Assembly: GCA_964422415.1 (NCBI GenBank) | Contig: CAYRBI010000012.1 | Location: forward strand, 1 to 64,000 | Reading direction: 5' to 3' | Source of the DNA: OLB16 sp964422415 | GTDB lineage: Bacteria; Hinthialibacterota; Hinthialibacteria; OLB16 | Length of the DNA: 64,000 bases | In this document: positions 35,348 to 44,007 of the stretch, in pieces | How the letters are laid out: the number at the start of each line of letters is the position of its first letter | Position numbering within the stretch: position 1 is the first letter of the stretch | The notes under the pieces: model-generated | Databases searched by the model: none | What the model was told of the DNA's origin: nothing | Seen by the model: the letters and a program-made list of their open reading frames with translations, nothing else | Program-made: the position numbers and the translations under genes

Positions 35348-35567
35348 CCGTGTAGACAGACTCCCGCGATATGGAGAAACTCCCATCATCAGGATAGGGA
35401 AGGGAGTGGTCTATCTGAAAGCAAGGAAATCCAAGCATCCGGTCCAGCGGATACGGCGGCCCATGCCTCCACCGACCCGGGTCAAACCTGACAAGCGCCG
35501 CGAGGAGGAGTTCAAACCGGCGCGCCAACATATCACTGAGTCTTTTGAGGAGGACAAAGAAAAGTGA
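35343..35567 (+). CDS. possible small basic protein overlapping the DUF1080 gene start
   Basis: A 74-residue frame rich in Arg, Lys and Pro (for example VQRIRRPMPPPTRVKPDKRREEE), unlike any family I know. Its stop TGA overlaps the GTG start of the DUF1080 gene as GTGA, the arrangement of coupled genes, and GAGGAGG for that gene lies within its 3' end. The ATG at 35343 sits at the edge of repeat R1 and has no ribosome site, so its 5' end may be false. It may be a real peptide or a chance frame. Confidence 0.35.
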   Translation: MRRVDRLPRYGETPIIRIGKGVVYLKARKSKHPVQRIRRPMPPPTRVKPDKRREEEFKPARQHITESFEEDKEK

Positions 35568-36286
35568 AAACCACCTGGCTTGCTGTTTTTGCAATCGTTG
35601 CGGTTGTCTGCGTGATGACCCTTTATGCCAATGCGGAGGAGGAGAAGGTCATTCACCTCATCAATGGGAAGGATCTCACCCCCTTTTACACCTACATGAC
35701 GAACTTCGGAGTCGACCAAGACCCGGATAAGGTGTTTACGGTTCAGGATGGCATGGTACGTATCTCGGGACAGCACATGGGGTATCTGGCCACCCGTAAG
35801 ACCTATTCAAACTACCGCCTCGTGGCCGAGTTCAAATGGGGGGAGAAGACCTGGGCCCCAAGAGAGTTCAATGCCCGCGATAGTGGTATCCTATTGCATG
35901 GCATAGGTGAGGACAAAGTCTGGCCAACCTGCATCGAGTGCCAAATGATCGAGGGGGGCACCGGCGATGTTCTCGTGGTCGAGGGTGCGGGCCTTACAGT
36001 GAATGGTGAACGGAAGGAAAAGACCACCACCCGCTTCGACCGCCCTGGACGCAACCCCTGGAAAGATGAAATCGGGTTCCGTGGCCCGAATGAGATCGAA
36101 AAACCCCATGGTGAATGGAACACCATCGAGGTGCTCTGTGAGAAGGACCGGGTGCGTGTAACTGTAAATGGGATTGTTACCATTGATGGCACCCAGGCCT
36201 ACCCGCGGGAGGGGAAGATCCTCATCCAGTCCGAGGGCGCCGAGGTCTTCTTCAAGCGGGTGGATGTGTATCCGTTGGGGGGGTAA
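35564..36286 (+). CDS. secreted DUF1080 (3-keto-disaccharide hydrolase-like) protein
   Basis: A 240-residue exported protein with signal peptide WLAVFAIVAVVCVMTLYANA. The DUF1080 jelly-roll pattern is visible: LINGKDLTPFYTY, VQDGMVRISGQHMGYLATRKTYSNYRLVAEFKWG, ARDSGILLHGIGED and WNTIEVLCEKDRVRVTVNG. The family includes enzymes acting on 3-keto-disaccharides and is abundant in polysaccharide-degrading bacteria. GTG start at 35564 with GAGGAGG upstream. It is a single gene; no sugar-utilisation genes surround it. Confidence 0.9.
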   Translation: MKTTWLAVFAIVAVVCVMTLYANAEEEKVIHLINGKDLTPFYTYMTNFGVDQDPDKVFTVQDGMVRISGQHMGYLATRKTYSNYRLVAEFKWGEKTWAPREFNARDSGILLHGIGEDKVWPTCIECQMIEGGTGDVLVVEGAGLTVNGERKEKTTTRFDRPGRNPWKDEIGFRGPNEIEKPHGEWNTIEVLCEKDRVRVTVNGIVTIDGTQAYPREGKILIQSEGAEVFFKRVDVYPLGG

Positions 36287-36398
36287 ATCATCCGTCTACT
36301 CCACCAGCCCATTGAAAAACTCCTAATTCTGTTGGCACCATGGATTGCAGCATTTAGACCTGAACTCCATCCTTTCCAAGGGAATGGGAACACAGAAC

Positions 36399-39300
36399 CT
36401 ACTCAGGCCAGAGCCAATCCTTCACCCAGGAGGAGGCCTCAGTCGGCGTGGGCGTGGGGTCTCCATCGGGTGTGACCGTGGGTGTGGGAGTTGGGGTGAT
36501 CGCGGGAGTGGGAGTCGGAGTTAATGTGGGAGCCCCAGCTGCGAATGTGGTTCCTTGGAAAAGGCTGGTATAGTCTTTTCCATCTTTGCTGTCATTAATT
36601 TCGAGGACCTGATAGTAATAAGTGGTATTTGGTGTCAAATTTGTGTCAATGGTGGATGTCACCGAGGGCAGAACACTTTTCACTGTAGTCATTTCCTCAT
36701 ACATATTCCTTGCACGGAGGATACAAAATCCGAACAAGGTCACATCTTCGGAAGGGGACCAGGAAATTTGCATTTCACTTTCACTGAGAGGGATTGCTTC
36801 ACCTCTGTTGGCGCCTGTTCCGGGACGTGTATCGATATTGAACTGGTGGAAGGTGTCATCGGGAATGACAAAACCATCAGCGGCTTTGGCCCCTGTTACA
36901 CGTAAGGTGTTGAGACCATCGCCGGTTTTGATCCCCACCGCGAATGTACCACGCCAGGTGGTGGAACTCATCCAACCTTGCACAGCCACCACATGATCCG
37001 TGTAGGGGGAAGTGAGCCCAAAGGTGACAGCGGGAGCGACTGTCAGGTCCATGGTCTCGCTGAAGACGAGGGTGAAAACCGCCAAGCCGACATTGACCGC
37101 ATTTTCGAGGTTGGGGGTGACATCCAGCAGGATGGCTGGGGCGGCTGCGGAGGGGGCATTGGGAACCAGACTGGTCGAAAAGTCATTGTAATCTGCCAAC
37201 CAACCACTGGAGTACAGGTTGTCGAACTGGTCGTAGATCCGTCCGATGTTGAATGGGAATGGATGCGAAGCCATCTGGGTGCTAGTGACTCTCCCCCAAT
37301 GGTTTCTCTGGAGGTTTTTATATGCCCCAGTTGTATTATCATAGGAATCATCATAATAATCGTATATATCATTGTCAAATAGATTAGATTCATTCACACT
37401 AAAGTTTGTATTAATATTTTTTATGCCAACTCCTTGGTTGCCCCTAATTGTACATAATTCAACATTTTCGGAAGGAGAGTCTATACCAATGCCTCTGTTT
37501 CCAAGAATGAGTGAATCCTTTACGGATGTTGGATTTCGTAATCCACGACCTAAATTCCAAATAATTGAAGAAGAAATGATCTTGCCTTTTGTCACTCCAT
37601 CTCCAGAATTGCCAGAGATATAGCTTTCAGAAACAACTCCATCACAGGTTATGCTAAAACCATTTTCGGCCAATATTGAACCCACAACACCACTGGCCTG
37701 TGTCGCTTCTGTACCTGAATTGTATCGTATATCACACCTTACGAGAGATCCATTTCCACTAACTCCAGGACCTTCGTTGCTAGAAATAAGGGTATCATTT
37801 ACATTACCGACCACACCACCTCCATGATTTGATATTACAATGGAAGAATTTACTGTTCCTATAATACCTGCCCCATCATTTTGAATTGAAGCTGACCTAA
37901 TTGCATTACCCTCGATTCCAATACCACGATTATTTGTAGCAGTTGAATTTTGCACGTAGTCTGAACAAATAAATCCAGCACCGTCGTTGTTTTCTGCAAT
38001 ACTATCAAAAGCCGAAATTCCATTTATTCCATTTCCGAGATTATTTTTTGAAATACATTTCGAGAATGATTTTCCTAAGAAACCAGCTCCTCCATTGGAT
38101 ATTGCACAACAATTGGTAAAGGTACTAGACTTTGAGAAGAATCCTCCATTAAGATTATCTACTGAAGAGCAATTTTGGATTACTGATGAATTAATTGAGC
38201 TGTAGAGTCCGCAATCTGTATTGTGATTAAAACTACAATGATCAAATAATGTGGTACCTGCTTCATCGATAACTCCAGCACCATTTTCGAAAGTACAATA
38301 TGAAAATGATGATTTCACACTAGACAACTTAATTAATATATTACCATAGTATGTTGCATTCAATTGTGTGGCTGAGTTATATTCATCAATTCCGATATCG
38401 CAAATATCACCTGAACGCATGTCTCCATCAATATCGCTGAGGGGAACATTTGCATTGAGAGATGGACCAATACCCTGTCTGCACAACGGAGAAGTCATCC
38501 GAATATGGAAGTTGTTTACCTGCCAGTACACAGGAAGATTATTCCTTAACTCAATAGTCGCTACTCCCTCAATAGTGATTGTATCGGTAGTATTAGAAAT
38601 GATATAATAGTATTTTGAGTCAATATCAATAAAATGGTCAACAAGTGAACCAGGAATTAATGTTGGCGAGGATGATAAAATGGTTGATTGAGTATGAGTG
38701 GAATCATTTACAATAGAAATTACTTGTCCAAAAGCAACTGCATTAATAAAACCTGGATCCATATCCAAATTTTCTTCGCCAGTCCATCCACCTTGAATAT
38801 CACTATAACTGACTGTAGGAATTCCATCAATTTGATTTCTTTCACTATCCGCATAGTTTTCCCAGATTATAGTATTAATAATTTCTGTAGAAGTTGGAAA
38901 GGATGATTGGATTCCACCACCGGAACCATTCGTAACTGTATTATGATAAACTGTATTGTGATAAATCACATTACTGCATATCATACAATTTGCGTTTTGA
39001 CAATGAATTCCACCACCATAAGATGCTGTATTACCAACTAATAGATTATTGTAAATAGTAGATTTACCTTCCGTATATATCCCACCGCCATTTACTGAAT
39101 AATTGTTAAAGATAATATTGTTTTGGACATCAGCATCTCCGAGCGTAAAGATTCCTCCACCTCTCCAACTTGCAGTGTTATTAAAAATCAGATTGTTCCT
39201 AATAGTTGTTTTGCCATCGGGAGTAAAACACGTTCCATGGGCATAAATTGCTCCACCATAGTATTCAGTGGCGTTATTTCCATAAAAAATGTTGTTTGAG

Positions 39301-41573
39301 ATTTCAGCTAGAGGAGCTGCTATTCCACCTCCATGTCGAAATTTTCCATTAATAATAGTAAATCCATCAACTCGGGCATGATCATATGAAGAAATTACTT
39401 GCCGCTCGTTTTGTCCATCGAGTATGGTTTTATTTTTTTTGATATCTCTTGTCCACCCGAATGGCTCGAAGCCACCAAATATATCAATCCATCCATTTAA
39501 TACAATAGTTTCTCCCGTATAATGTCCCTTGGCAATAAAGAGAGCGTGTCGATTGGTTTTACTCGCATTTGAAATCATTAATAAGGCATGGTCAATGGTT
39601 GCCCATGGATTTTCTTTAGTACCGTTCCCGGTTATATCAGAACCAGTTTCGATGGAGATATATCGTATCTGGTTGTAATCAGCTACATTTATTGGCTCAT
39701 TTTTTGGCCCATCTGGATTAGAATAAATTTCGTCAGATGAATCTAATGATGTGAATAAAATGGGTTTTTCTTGAGTGCCATGTGCTATAAACGACCCATT
39801 GTTAATTGTGATATCAGCATCTGGTGCCATTTTGATGACCGTTCCTGCTTCGACTGTCAGGCCATGATAAAAAATCTGGCTTCCATGTACCTCCCAAGTT
39901 TTGTCCGCAGTCCATAGCACAGGATCGGAATCGATATGGATTCCGGCACTTACTTTCTGAGTATTCTCAATTCGAACCGTGAAAGGCAGCGACGCGATAT
40001 AGATCCCAGTGTTTCCTGACACATTTAATGTGAAGCTGGCCTCATGCGCTAATGAGGCCACCGAGGCGGTAAAGGTCATCGTCTCGCTAGAGGCGGCCGT
40101 CTCCCCGGTCTTTATCTCCGGCCAGGCAGTGGTGTCATCTGTGATCGTGACATCGGCATCGGTTGTGGTGACGGTGCCTGTGACTCCAGTGGCATCGCCA
40201 CCGGTGTTGGCCAGAGAAACCGTGACCAGCACCGTGTCGCCCTTGTCCCAGGCGCCATCAGGATCGTTGCTAGCGTTGACTTTGGTGGAGTCATCGATGC
40301 TCACCGAGGCCACAGTGAGTTGGGGGAGCAGAGGAATTTTGAGCGCATCCTCCGCCGAGAGCCGTCCCCAGATTTTGTTCCATCCCAATCCAGAGGCCAC
40401 TGGGGTGGCGGTCTTTTTCAACTGATTGAAGATGCCCTGCGGTGACTGGCTGGGATAATGCGATTGGAGCAGGGCGGCCACACCGGACACCATGGGCGCG
40501 GCAAAGGAGGTTCCATTGGTATAGAGGCCGTCATATACAGAGCCAGGGATGGTGGTGAAGATGTTTACACCCGGAGCGATCAGATCGACCAGTGTGGTTT
40601 CAGTTCCGTTGTAGTTGGAAAAGGGAGCGCGGGTGTCATTTCCGATTTCAGTGGCACCTACCCCGATCACCGAATCATAGGAGGCCGGATAGACCGGTGT
40701 TTCCCCTTGATTCTCATTCCCCGCCGAAGCCACCAGCACCGCATGTTCCGAGGCTTTCTCGCAGGCTTCCTCGAGTAGCTGTGATGGGGCATAAAACTGG
40801 AGGCTCATGTTGATGACCTGCGCCCCGTGATCCACCGCATATTTGATGGCCGGGATGATCCGCGCGGTGGTCACCACTCCCGAGGCATCCACCACATCCA
40901 ACGAGAGAATCTTCGCGCCGAAGGCGATTCCGGCAATACCTGTTCCGTTGTTCCCCTCGGCGGCAATGATGCCAGCCACACGGGTTCCATGCCCCAGGTC
41001 ATCCGTCATCGTACTGTTCATGGCCACAAAGTTGTATGAGGCAGGAGCAAGAGCTCCATCCAGATCGAAATGGTTGGGATCAATCCCTGAGTCGATCACA
41101 GCCACGGTTACCGAGGAGGATCCACCTTGTTGGATATTCCAGGCATTCTCCAATCCGATACTTGCAAAGTGATCGGCGGTATAAGAGTAGGTGGGATCGG
41201 TGGGGATGTAAGACACTGTTCCACGGTAGTTCGGTTCGGCCTCGATGACCCCAGGTAGCTTCCGTGCGGCGGTGGTCAGATCCGTGCTGGAGATGGAAGT
41301 ATCACCTCGCAGGAGGAAGAGGTACTCCTCCAGATCTGTTACTCCAGACGTCTTTTCGCGCTTGAGCGGAACCGCTTCAGCCGGCAACAGATTCAAGGCC
41401 TCAAAAAAAGGAGCATCTTCTGGGCTCTTCGACTTGGAGGTGGTCAACGTGACTGGCTGTGAAGCCCGTACCACAACCTCTCCGGGGATGACCGTATCAC
41501 GAACCCGTAAGCCCCAACATGTTGGCCCCACCAGCACTGTTACCACAAAGATGAGAAAAAAACGCCTAACCAT
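36399..41573 (-). CDS. giant secreted subtilase with AT-rich beta-helix insert
   Basis: A 1724-residue exported protein. Signal peptide; inhibitor-like propeptide (about 25-120); subtilisin (S8) domain with catalytic Asp161 (VAVIDSGID), His195 (DLGHGTRVAG), oxyanion Asn286 and Ser356 (NGTSFAAPMVSG), all intact. An Ig/CARDB-like region follows (about 420-560), then a long right-handed beta-helix (DUF1565-like, about 575-1420) of repeats such as NNIFYGNNA and NNLIFNNTASWRGGGIF, an Ig-like and Fn3 region, a PT-rich linker and the tail SSWVKDWLWPE. DNA for the helix (about 37310-39850) is much more AT-rich than the protease part: 21/60 G+C at 38341-38400 against 39/60 at 40861-40920. AGGAGG precedes the ATG. 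Divergent from the sigma-factor operon. Confidence 0.9.
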   Translation of the reverse strand: MVRRFFLIFVVTVLVGPTCWGLRVRDTVIPGEVVVRASQPVTLTTSKSKSPEDAPFFEALNLLPAEAVPLKREKTSGVTDLEEYLFLLRGDTSISSTDLTTAARKLPGVIEAEPNYRGTVSYIPTDPTYSYTADHFASIGLENAWNIQQGGSSSVTVAVIDSGIDPNHFDLDGALAPASYNFVAMNSTMTDDLGHGTRVAGIIAAEGNNGTGIAGIAFGAKILSLDVVDASGVVTTARIIPAIKYAVDHGAQVINMSLQFYAPSQLLEEACEKASEHAVLVASAGNENQGETPVYPASYDSVIGVGATEIGNDTRAPFSNYNGTETTLVDLIAPGVNIFTTIPGSVYDGLYTNGTSFAAPMVSGVAALLQSHYPSQSPQGIFNQLKKTATPVASGLGWNKIWGRLSAEDALKIPLLPQLTVASVSIDDSTKVNASNDPDGAWDKGDTVLVTVSLANTGGDATGVTGTVTTTDADVTITDDTTAWPEIKTGETAASSETMTFTASVASLAHEASFTLNVSGNTGIYIASLPFTVRIENTQKVSAGIHIDSDPVLWTADKTWEVHGSQIFYHGLTVEAGTVIKMAPDADITINNGSFIAHGTQEKPILFTSLDSSDEIYSNPDGPKNEPINVADYNQIRYISIETGSDITGNGTKENPWATIDHALLMISNASKTNRHALFIAKGHYTGETIVLNGWIDIFGGFEPFGWTRDIKKNKTILDGQNERQVISSYDHARVDGFTIINGKFRHGGGIAAPLAEISNNIFYGNNATEYYGGAIYAHGTCFTPDGKTTIRNNLIFNNTASWRGGGIFTLGDADVQNNIIFNNYSVNGGGIYTEGKSTIYNNLLVGNTASYGGGIHCQNANCMICSNVIYHNTVYHNTVTNGSGGGIQSSFPTSTEIINTIIWENYADSERNQIDGIPTVSYSDIQGGWTGEENLDMDPGFINAVAFGQVISIVNDSTHTQSTILSSSPTLIPGSLVDHFIDIDSKYYYIISNTTDTITIEGVATIELRNNLPVYWQVNNFHIRMTSPLCRQGIGPSLNANVPLSDIDGDMRSGDICDIGIDEYNSATQLNATYYGNILIKLSSVKSSFSYCTFENGAGVIDEAGTTLFDHCSFNHNTDCGLYSSINSSVIQNCSSVDNLNGGFFSKSSTFTNCCAISNGGAGFLGKSFSKCISKNNLGNGINGISAFDSIAENNDGAGFICSDYVQNSTATNNRGIGIEGNAIRSASIQNDGAGIIGTVNSSIVISNHGGGVVGNVNDTLISSNEGPGVSGNGSLVRCDIRYNSGTEATQASGVVGSILAENGFSITCDGVVSESYISGNSGDGVTKGKIISSSIIWNLGRGLRNPTSVKDSLILGNRGIGIDSPSENVELCTIRGNQGVGIKNINTNFSVNESNLFDNDIYDYYDDSYDNTTGAYKNLQRNHWGRVTSTQMASHPFPFNIGRIYDQFDNLYSSGWLADYNDFSTSLVPNAPSAAAPAILLDVTPNLENAVNVGLAVFTLVFSETMDLTVAPAVTFGLTSPYTDHVVAVQGWMSSTTWRGTFAVGIKTGDGLNTLRVTGAKAADGFVIPDDTFHQFNIDTRPGTGANRGEAIPLSESEMQISWSPSEDVTLFGFCILRARNMYEEMTTVKSVLPSVTSTIDTNLTPNTTYYYQVLEINDSKDGKDYTSLFQGTTFAAGAPTLTPTPTPAITPTPTPTVTPDGDPTPTPTEASSWVKDWLWPE

Positions 41574-41954
41574 GACTGCCTCCTGACAGAGGTGATATTA
41601 CCTGCTTGAGAGACTTCCCTAGAATTCCGGCCGCCTTATTGATACCGCTTTCACTACCAACGATGGTCAAATGACCGAAAAGAAAACGATGTTACCAAAT
41701 ATCATCCATATTCCCAAGGGTTTCGAAGTACATGTGGCACAGGTGCTTCAAAAAAAAGAAGCTATTGAATGCACCTCTGCCCGGTTAGCACCCACCACAT
41801 GGGAGAGGGAGGTTTGCCACACCCGAGGATCTGTCGTGAGACCTGACTTGCTTTGTGACTATGCCGGATGACTCAAGTGTGGTAAGTGTTTCAAGTAATA
41901 CTGGACATCTTTCCGTCTTCACCGCATCCAAGAGGCGGTTCAACATATAGGGCG
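41574..41954. other. divergent promoter region, no confirmed gene
   Basis: The 381-base space between the subtilase and the sigma-factor gene. It must hold both divergent promoters; I could not assign -35/-10 boxes. A 66-residue open frame at 41671-41871 on the + strand (starting MTEKKTML) has no family resemblance and is not listed as a gene. No repeats or tRNA seen. Confidence 0.55.
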
Positions 41955-42641
41955 ATGGTTCTGATGATGATGGACAGGCTGCAATCCACCGGACTACTCA
42001 ACGATGAGTCTCTTCGGAACGAACTCATTGAGGATCCGAAAAAGGGGTGGGCTCCCTTTTGGCAGGCCTATGGAACGGCAATCCGGTTTGAAATCAACAA
42101 GTTCCGCCTTTCGAAGGAAGATTCGGAAGATATCCAGCAGGATATCTGCGAGCGCCTTTTCCATGATGATTTCCATCTTCTTCGTATCTGGGATCCTCAG
42201 CGGAGTTCATTGAAAGTTTTTCTATCCGTGGTAGTCCGGAGCAGGTGTATAGACCATATGAGATCCCCTTTCTACAGATACTCCCAGAAGAAGCTAGAGA
42301 ATAACCAAGATGACTCGGATGTATCCGATCCCATCAATCTACTGGAAGACTCCAGCGATGATCCTTCCGAGTTTGTCCATCGTATTCAGGTAATGGAGAC
42401 TATCAAACACGTTTTGGATGATCTTGTCGCTAGGAATCGCCTCAATCCAGTGGATCGGCAGGTGATCGATTTCCGTTTCAGTGGTGAAAAGTTCGAAAAG
42501 ATCTCTATTCTTTTGGGAATAACACAGTCCAATGCGATGACCCGCTTCTCACGGGCCAAAAAAGACCTTATCCCACATCTCACAAAACAGGGTATCGATC
42601 CGTCGGATGCTGGGGGACGATCACCGGGAAAAAGATTGTAA
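41955..42641 (+). CDS. sigma-70-family RNA polymerase sigma factor (ECF-like)
   Basis: A 228-residue factor with region 2 (WQAYGTAIRFEINKFRLSKEDSEDIQQDICERLF, then FLSVVVRSRCIDHMR) and region 4 (LNPVDRQVIDFRFSGEKFEKISILLGITQSNAMTRFSRAKKDL), the two-domain layout of ECF and SigV/SigZ-like factors. It should direct RNA polymerase to its own set of promoters, probably including this operon. The ATG at 41955 is chosen as the first of several in-frame Met codons just ahead of the domain; Met codons at 41964-41970 are alternatives, and the frame is open back to 41886. The first gene of the six-gene cluster; no zinc-finger anti-sigma gene follows. Confidence 0.88.
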   Translation: MVLMMMDRLQSTGLLNDESLRNELIEDPKKGWAPFWQAYGTAIRFEINKFRLSKEDSEDIQQDICERLFHDDFHLLRIWDPQRSSLKVFLSVVVRSRCIDHMRSPFYRYSQKKLENNQDDSDVSDPINLLEDSSDDPSEFVHRIQVMETIKHVLDDLVARNRLNPVDRQVIDFRFSGEKFEKISILLGITQSNAMTRFSRAKKDLIPHLTKQGIDPSDAGGRSPGKRL

Positions 42642-42708
42642 GGTTTTTACGGAGATCCATGTATGTGTAGAAAAGAGGGAAGATCTTCCTCTGAGAGGAT
42701 GGCGTGAA

Positions 42709-44007
42709 ATGGATCCAAAGCTCCTCAATGACATAGCCTCTATCGAGTCTGGTTCTCTCACACAAGATGAGTGTGTGAAGGTTATCCAGCGATTGGCAGG
42801 AGAACCAACGGTTGGTCTTATCCTTCGTTCTCTTCCGGATCCCCCGGTTTCAATGGAATCACCCGGAGAGAGTCTTCCTTTTCCGGTAACACGCAGAGTT
42901 CGGCTTGGTGTCTGTGAGGGTTTTTTTCGGGTTTTTGATTTCCCCGGTCTCACACTAAGTAGTCACGTCAGAAAAGGTTTGGCTTTTATCGCAGGGATCT
43001 CGCATGAGAGATTGCCTCTTTGTCTGAAAGAGGATCTGTCATTCGATTTCGATCTTTCTCCGGTTCAGGGTTCATTGAGAATTACTGTTCAGGATCGATC
43101 CAATACAGCCAACCTGGAGATACAGATTAATAAGCCTGTCAGACATCATGAATACATCGAGGTTTGGGAGAATGGGGTGTTACATGTAGCAATCAAGGCG
43201 GACAAACCTCACATCGATGTTCCCATTCGAGGTTCCACCACTTTGGCTATCCGCCATACCTCTTCACTCTTTGGGATTGGGATAAGAATTGCACCGGTTG
43301 TGTTCGAAGAAATGGACTGGCTGGCAGCTTGCTTGTTCTCAGCCGTGGAGGGCAATTTTACCCAGGCATCCATTCTTCTTCAAAAAATGACCAAAGAAGC
43401 AAAACCTTTTACGGACCTTCTTATAAAAATTAAGTCCCACTTGAACATCTTACGAGGGCTCACCAAAGTCGAAGGCTTCATGCTGACACCGCTACCGGCT
43501 ACACGCGGACCACGTACACTGGAAACAGCCAGTTTGGTTTACACAGGGGTATGGAATGGGATCTTGGCTTGCTGGCCAGAGTGCGGATGGCTGGAGAGTC
43601 CAGCCAATGTGAATGACCTCAATATTAGATCAGGAGGAGGCATTAAACCTGAGGTCATCCAATTGGCGATGGAGGTCCGGAAGGCGATAACCGGACAACA
43701 ACCCATGATTCCTGCAGATTATAAATCGTATGACAGACCTTTACTTGAAGGCTGGATGGCGTTGTTGGCCTTTACCCATCTCGTCTCAGGAAAACCAAAC
43801 GATGCCCTCGATGTACTCAGTTCCTTTGAGCCCATGCCCAGCGATCCATTTGGAATAACCCACATTCGCACTCTCGCTGGTCACCTGGTTACTTGCCAGA
43901 TTGACAGAACGAGCTCGGAGGGGATTGAGCAATCCACACAAGAGGTTTGGAAACAGGTCTTCCATCCGTTCCTTACATCATACCCAACTGAGGAAGTACG
44001 GCCGTGA
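42709..44007 (+). CDS. unrecognised soluble protein of the sigma-CHAT cluster
   Basis: A 432-residue protein without signal peptide or membrane helix and without a family I recognise. The N-terminal 70 residues look like an acidic helical module (LNDIASIESGSLTQDECVKVIQRL), followed by beta-rich segments (about 100-240) with LRITVQDRSNTANLEIQINKP and a helical C-terminal half containing a TPR-like pair (LAFTHLVSGKPNDALDVLSSF). It sits between the sigma factor and the CHAT protein, where an anti-sigma or adaptor would be expected; this is inference only. The ATG at 42709 has GAGAGGA about 9 bases upstream; an ATG at 42607 would overlap the sigma gene. Stop overlaps the next start as GTGA. Confidence 0.75.
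   Translation: MDPKLLNDIASIESGSLTQDECVKVIQRLAGEPTVGLILRSLPDPPVSMESPGESLPFPVTRRVRLGVCEGFFRVFDFPGLTLSSHVRKGLAFIAGISHERLPLCLKEDLSFDFDLSPVQGSLRITVQDRSNTANLEIQINKPVRHHEYIEVWENGVLHVAIKADKPHIDVPIRGSTTLAIRHTSSLFGIGIRIAPVVFEEMDWLAACLFSAVEGNFTQASILLQKMTKEAKPFTDLLIKIKSHLNILRGLTKVEGFMLTPLPATRGPRTLETASLVYTGVWNGILACWPECGWLESPANVNDLNIRSGGGIKPEVIQLAMEVRKAITGQQPMIPADYKSYDRPLLEGWMALLAFTHLVSGKPNDALDVLSSFEPMPSDPFGITHIRTLAGHLVTCQIDRTSSEGIEQSTQEVWKQVFHPFLTSYPTEEVRP

Noticed and set aside
36978..37382. Forward-strand frames across the subtilase C-terminal region
   Set aside because: They are shadows of the subtilase gene, which has strong domain evidence on the opposite strand.
41671..41871. 66-residue open frame upstream of the sigma factor
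   Set aside because: No family resemblance or ribosome site; could be chance in a promoter region.
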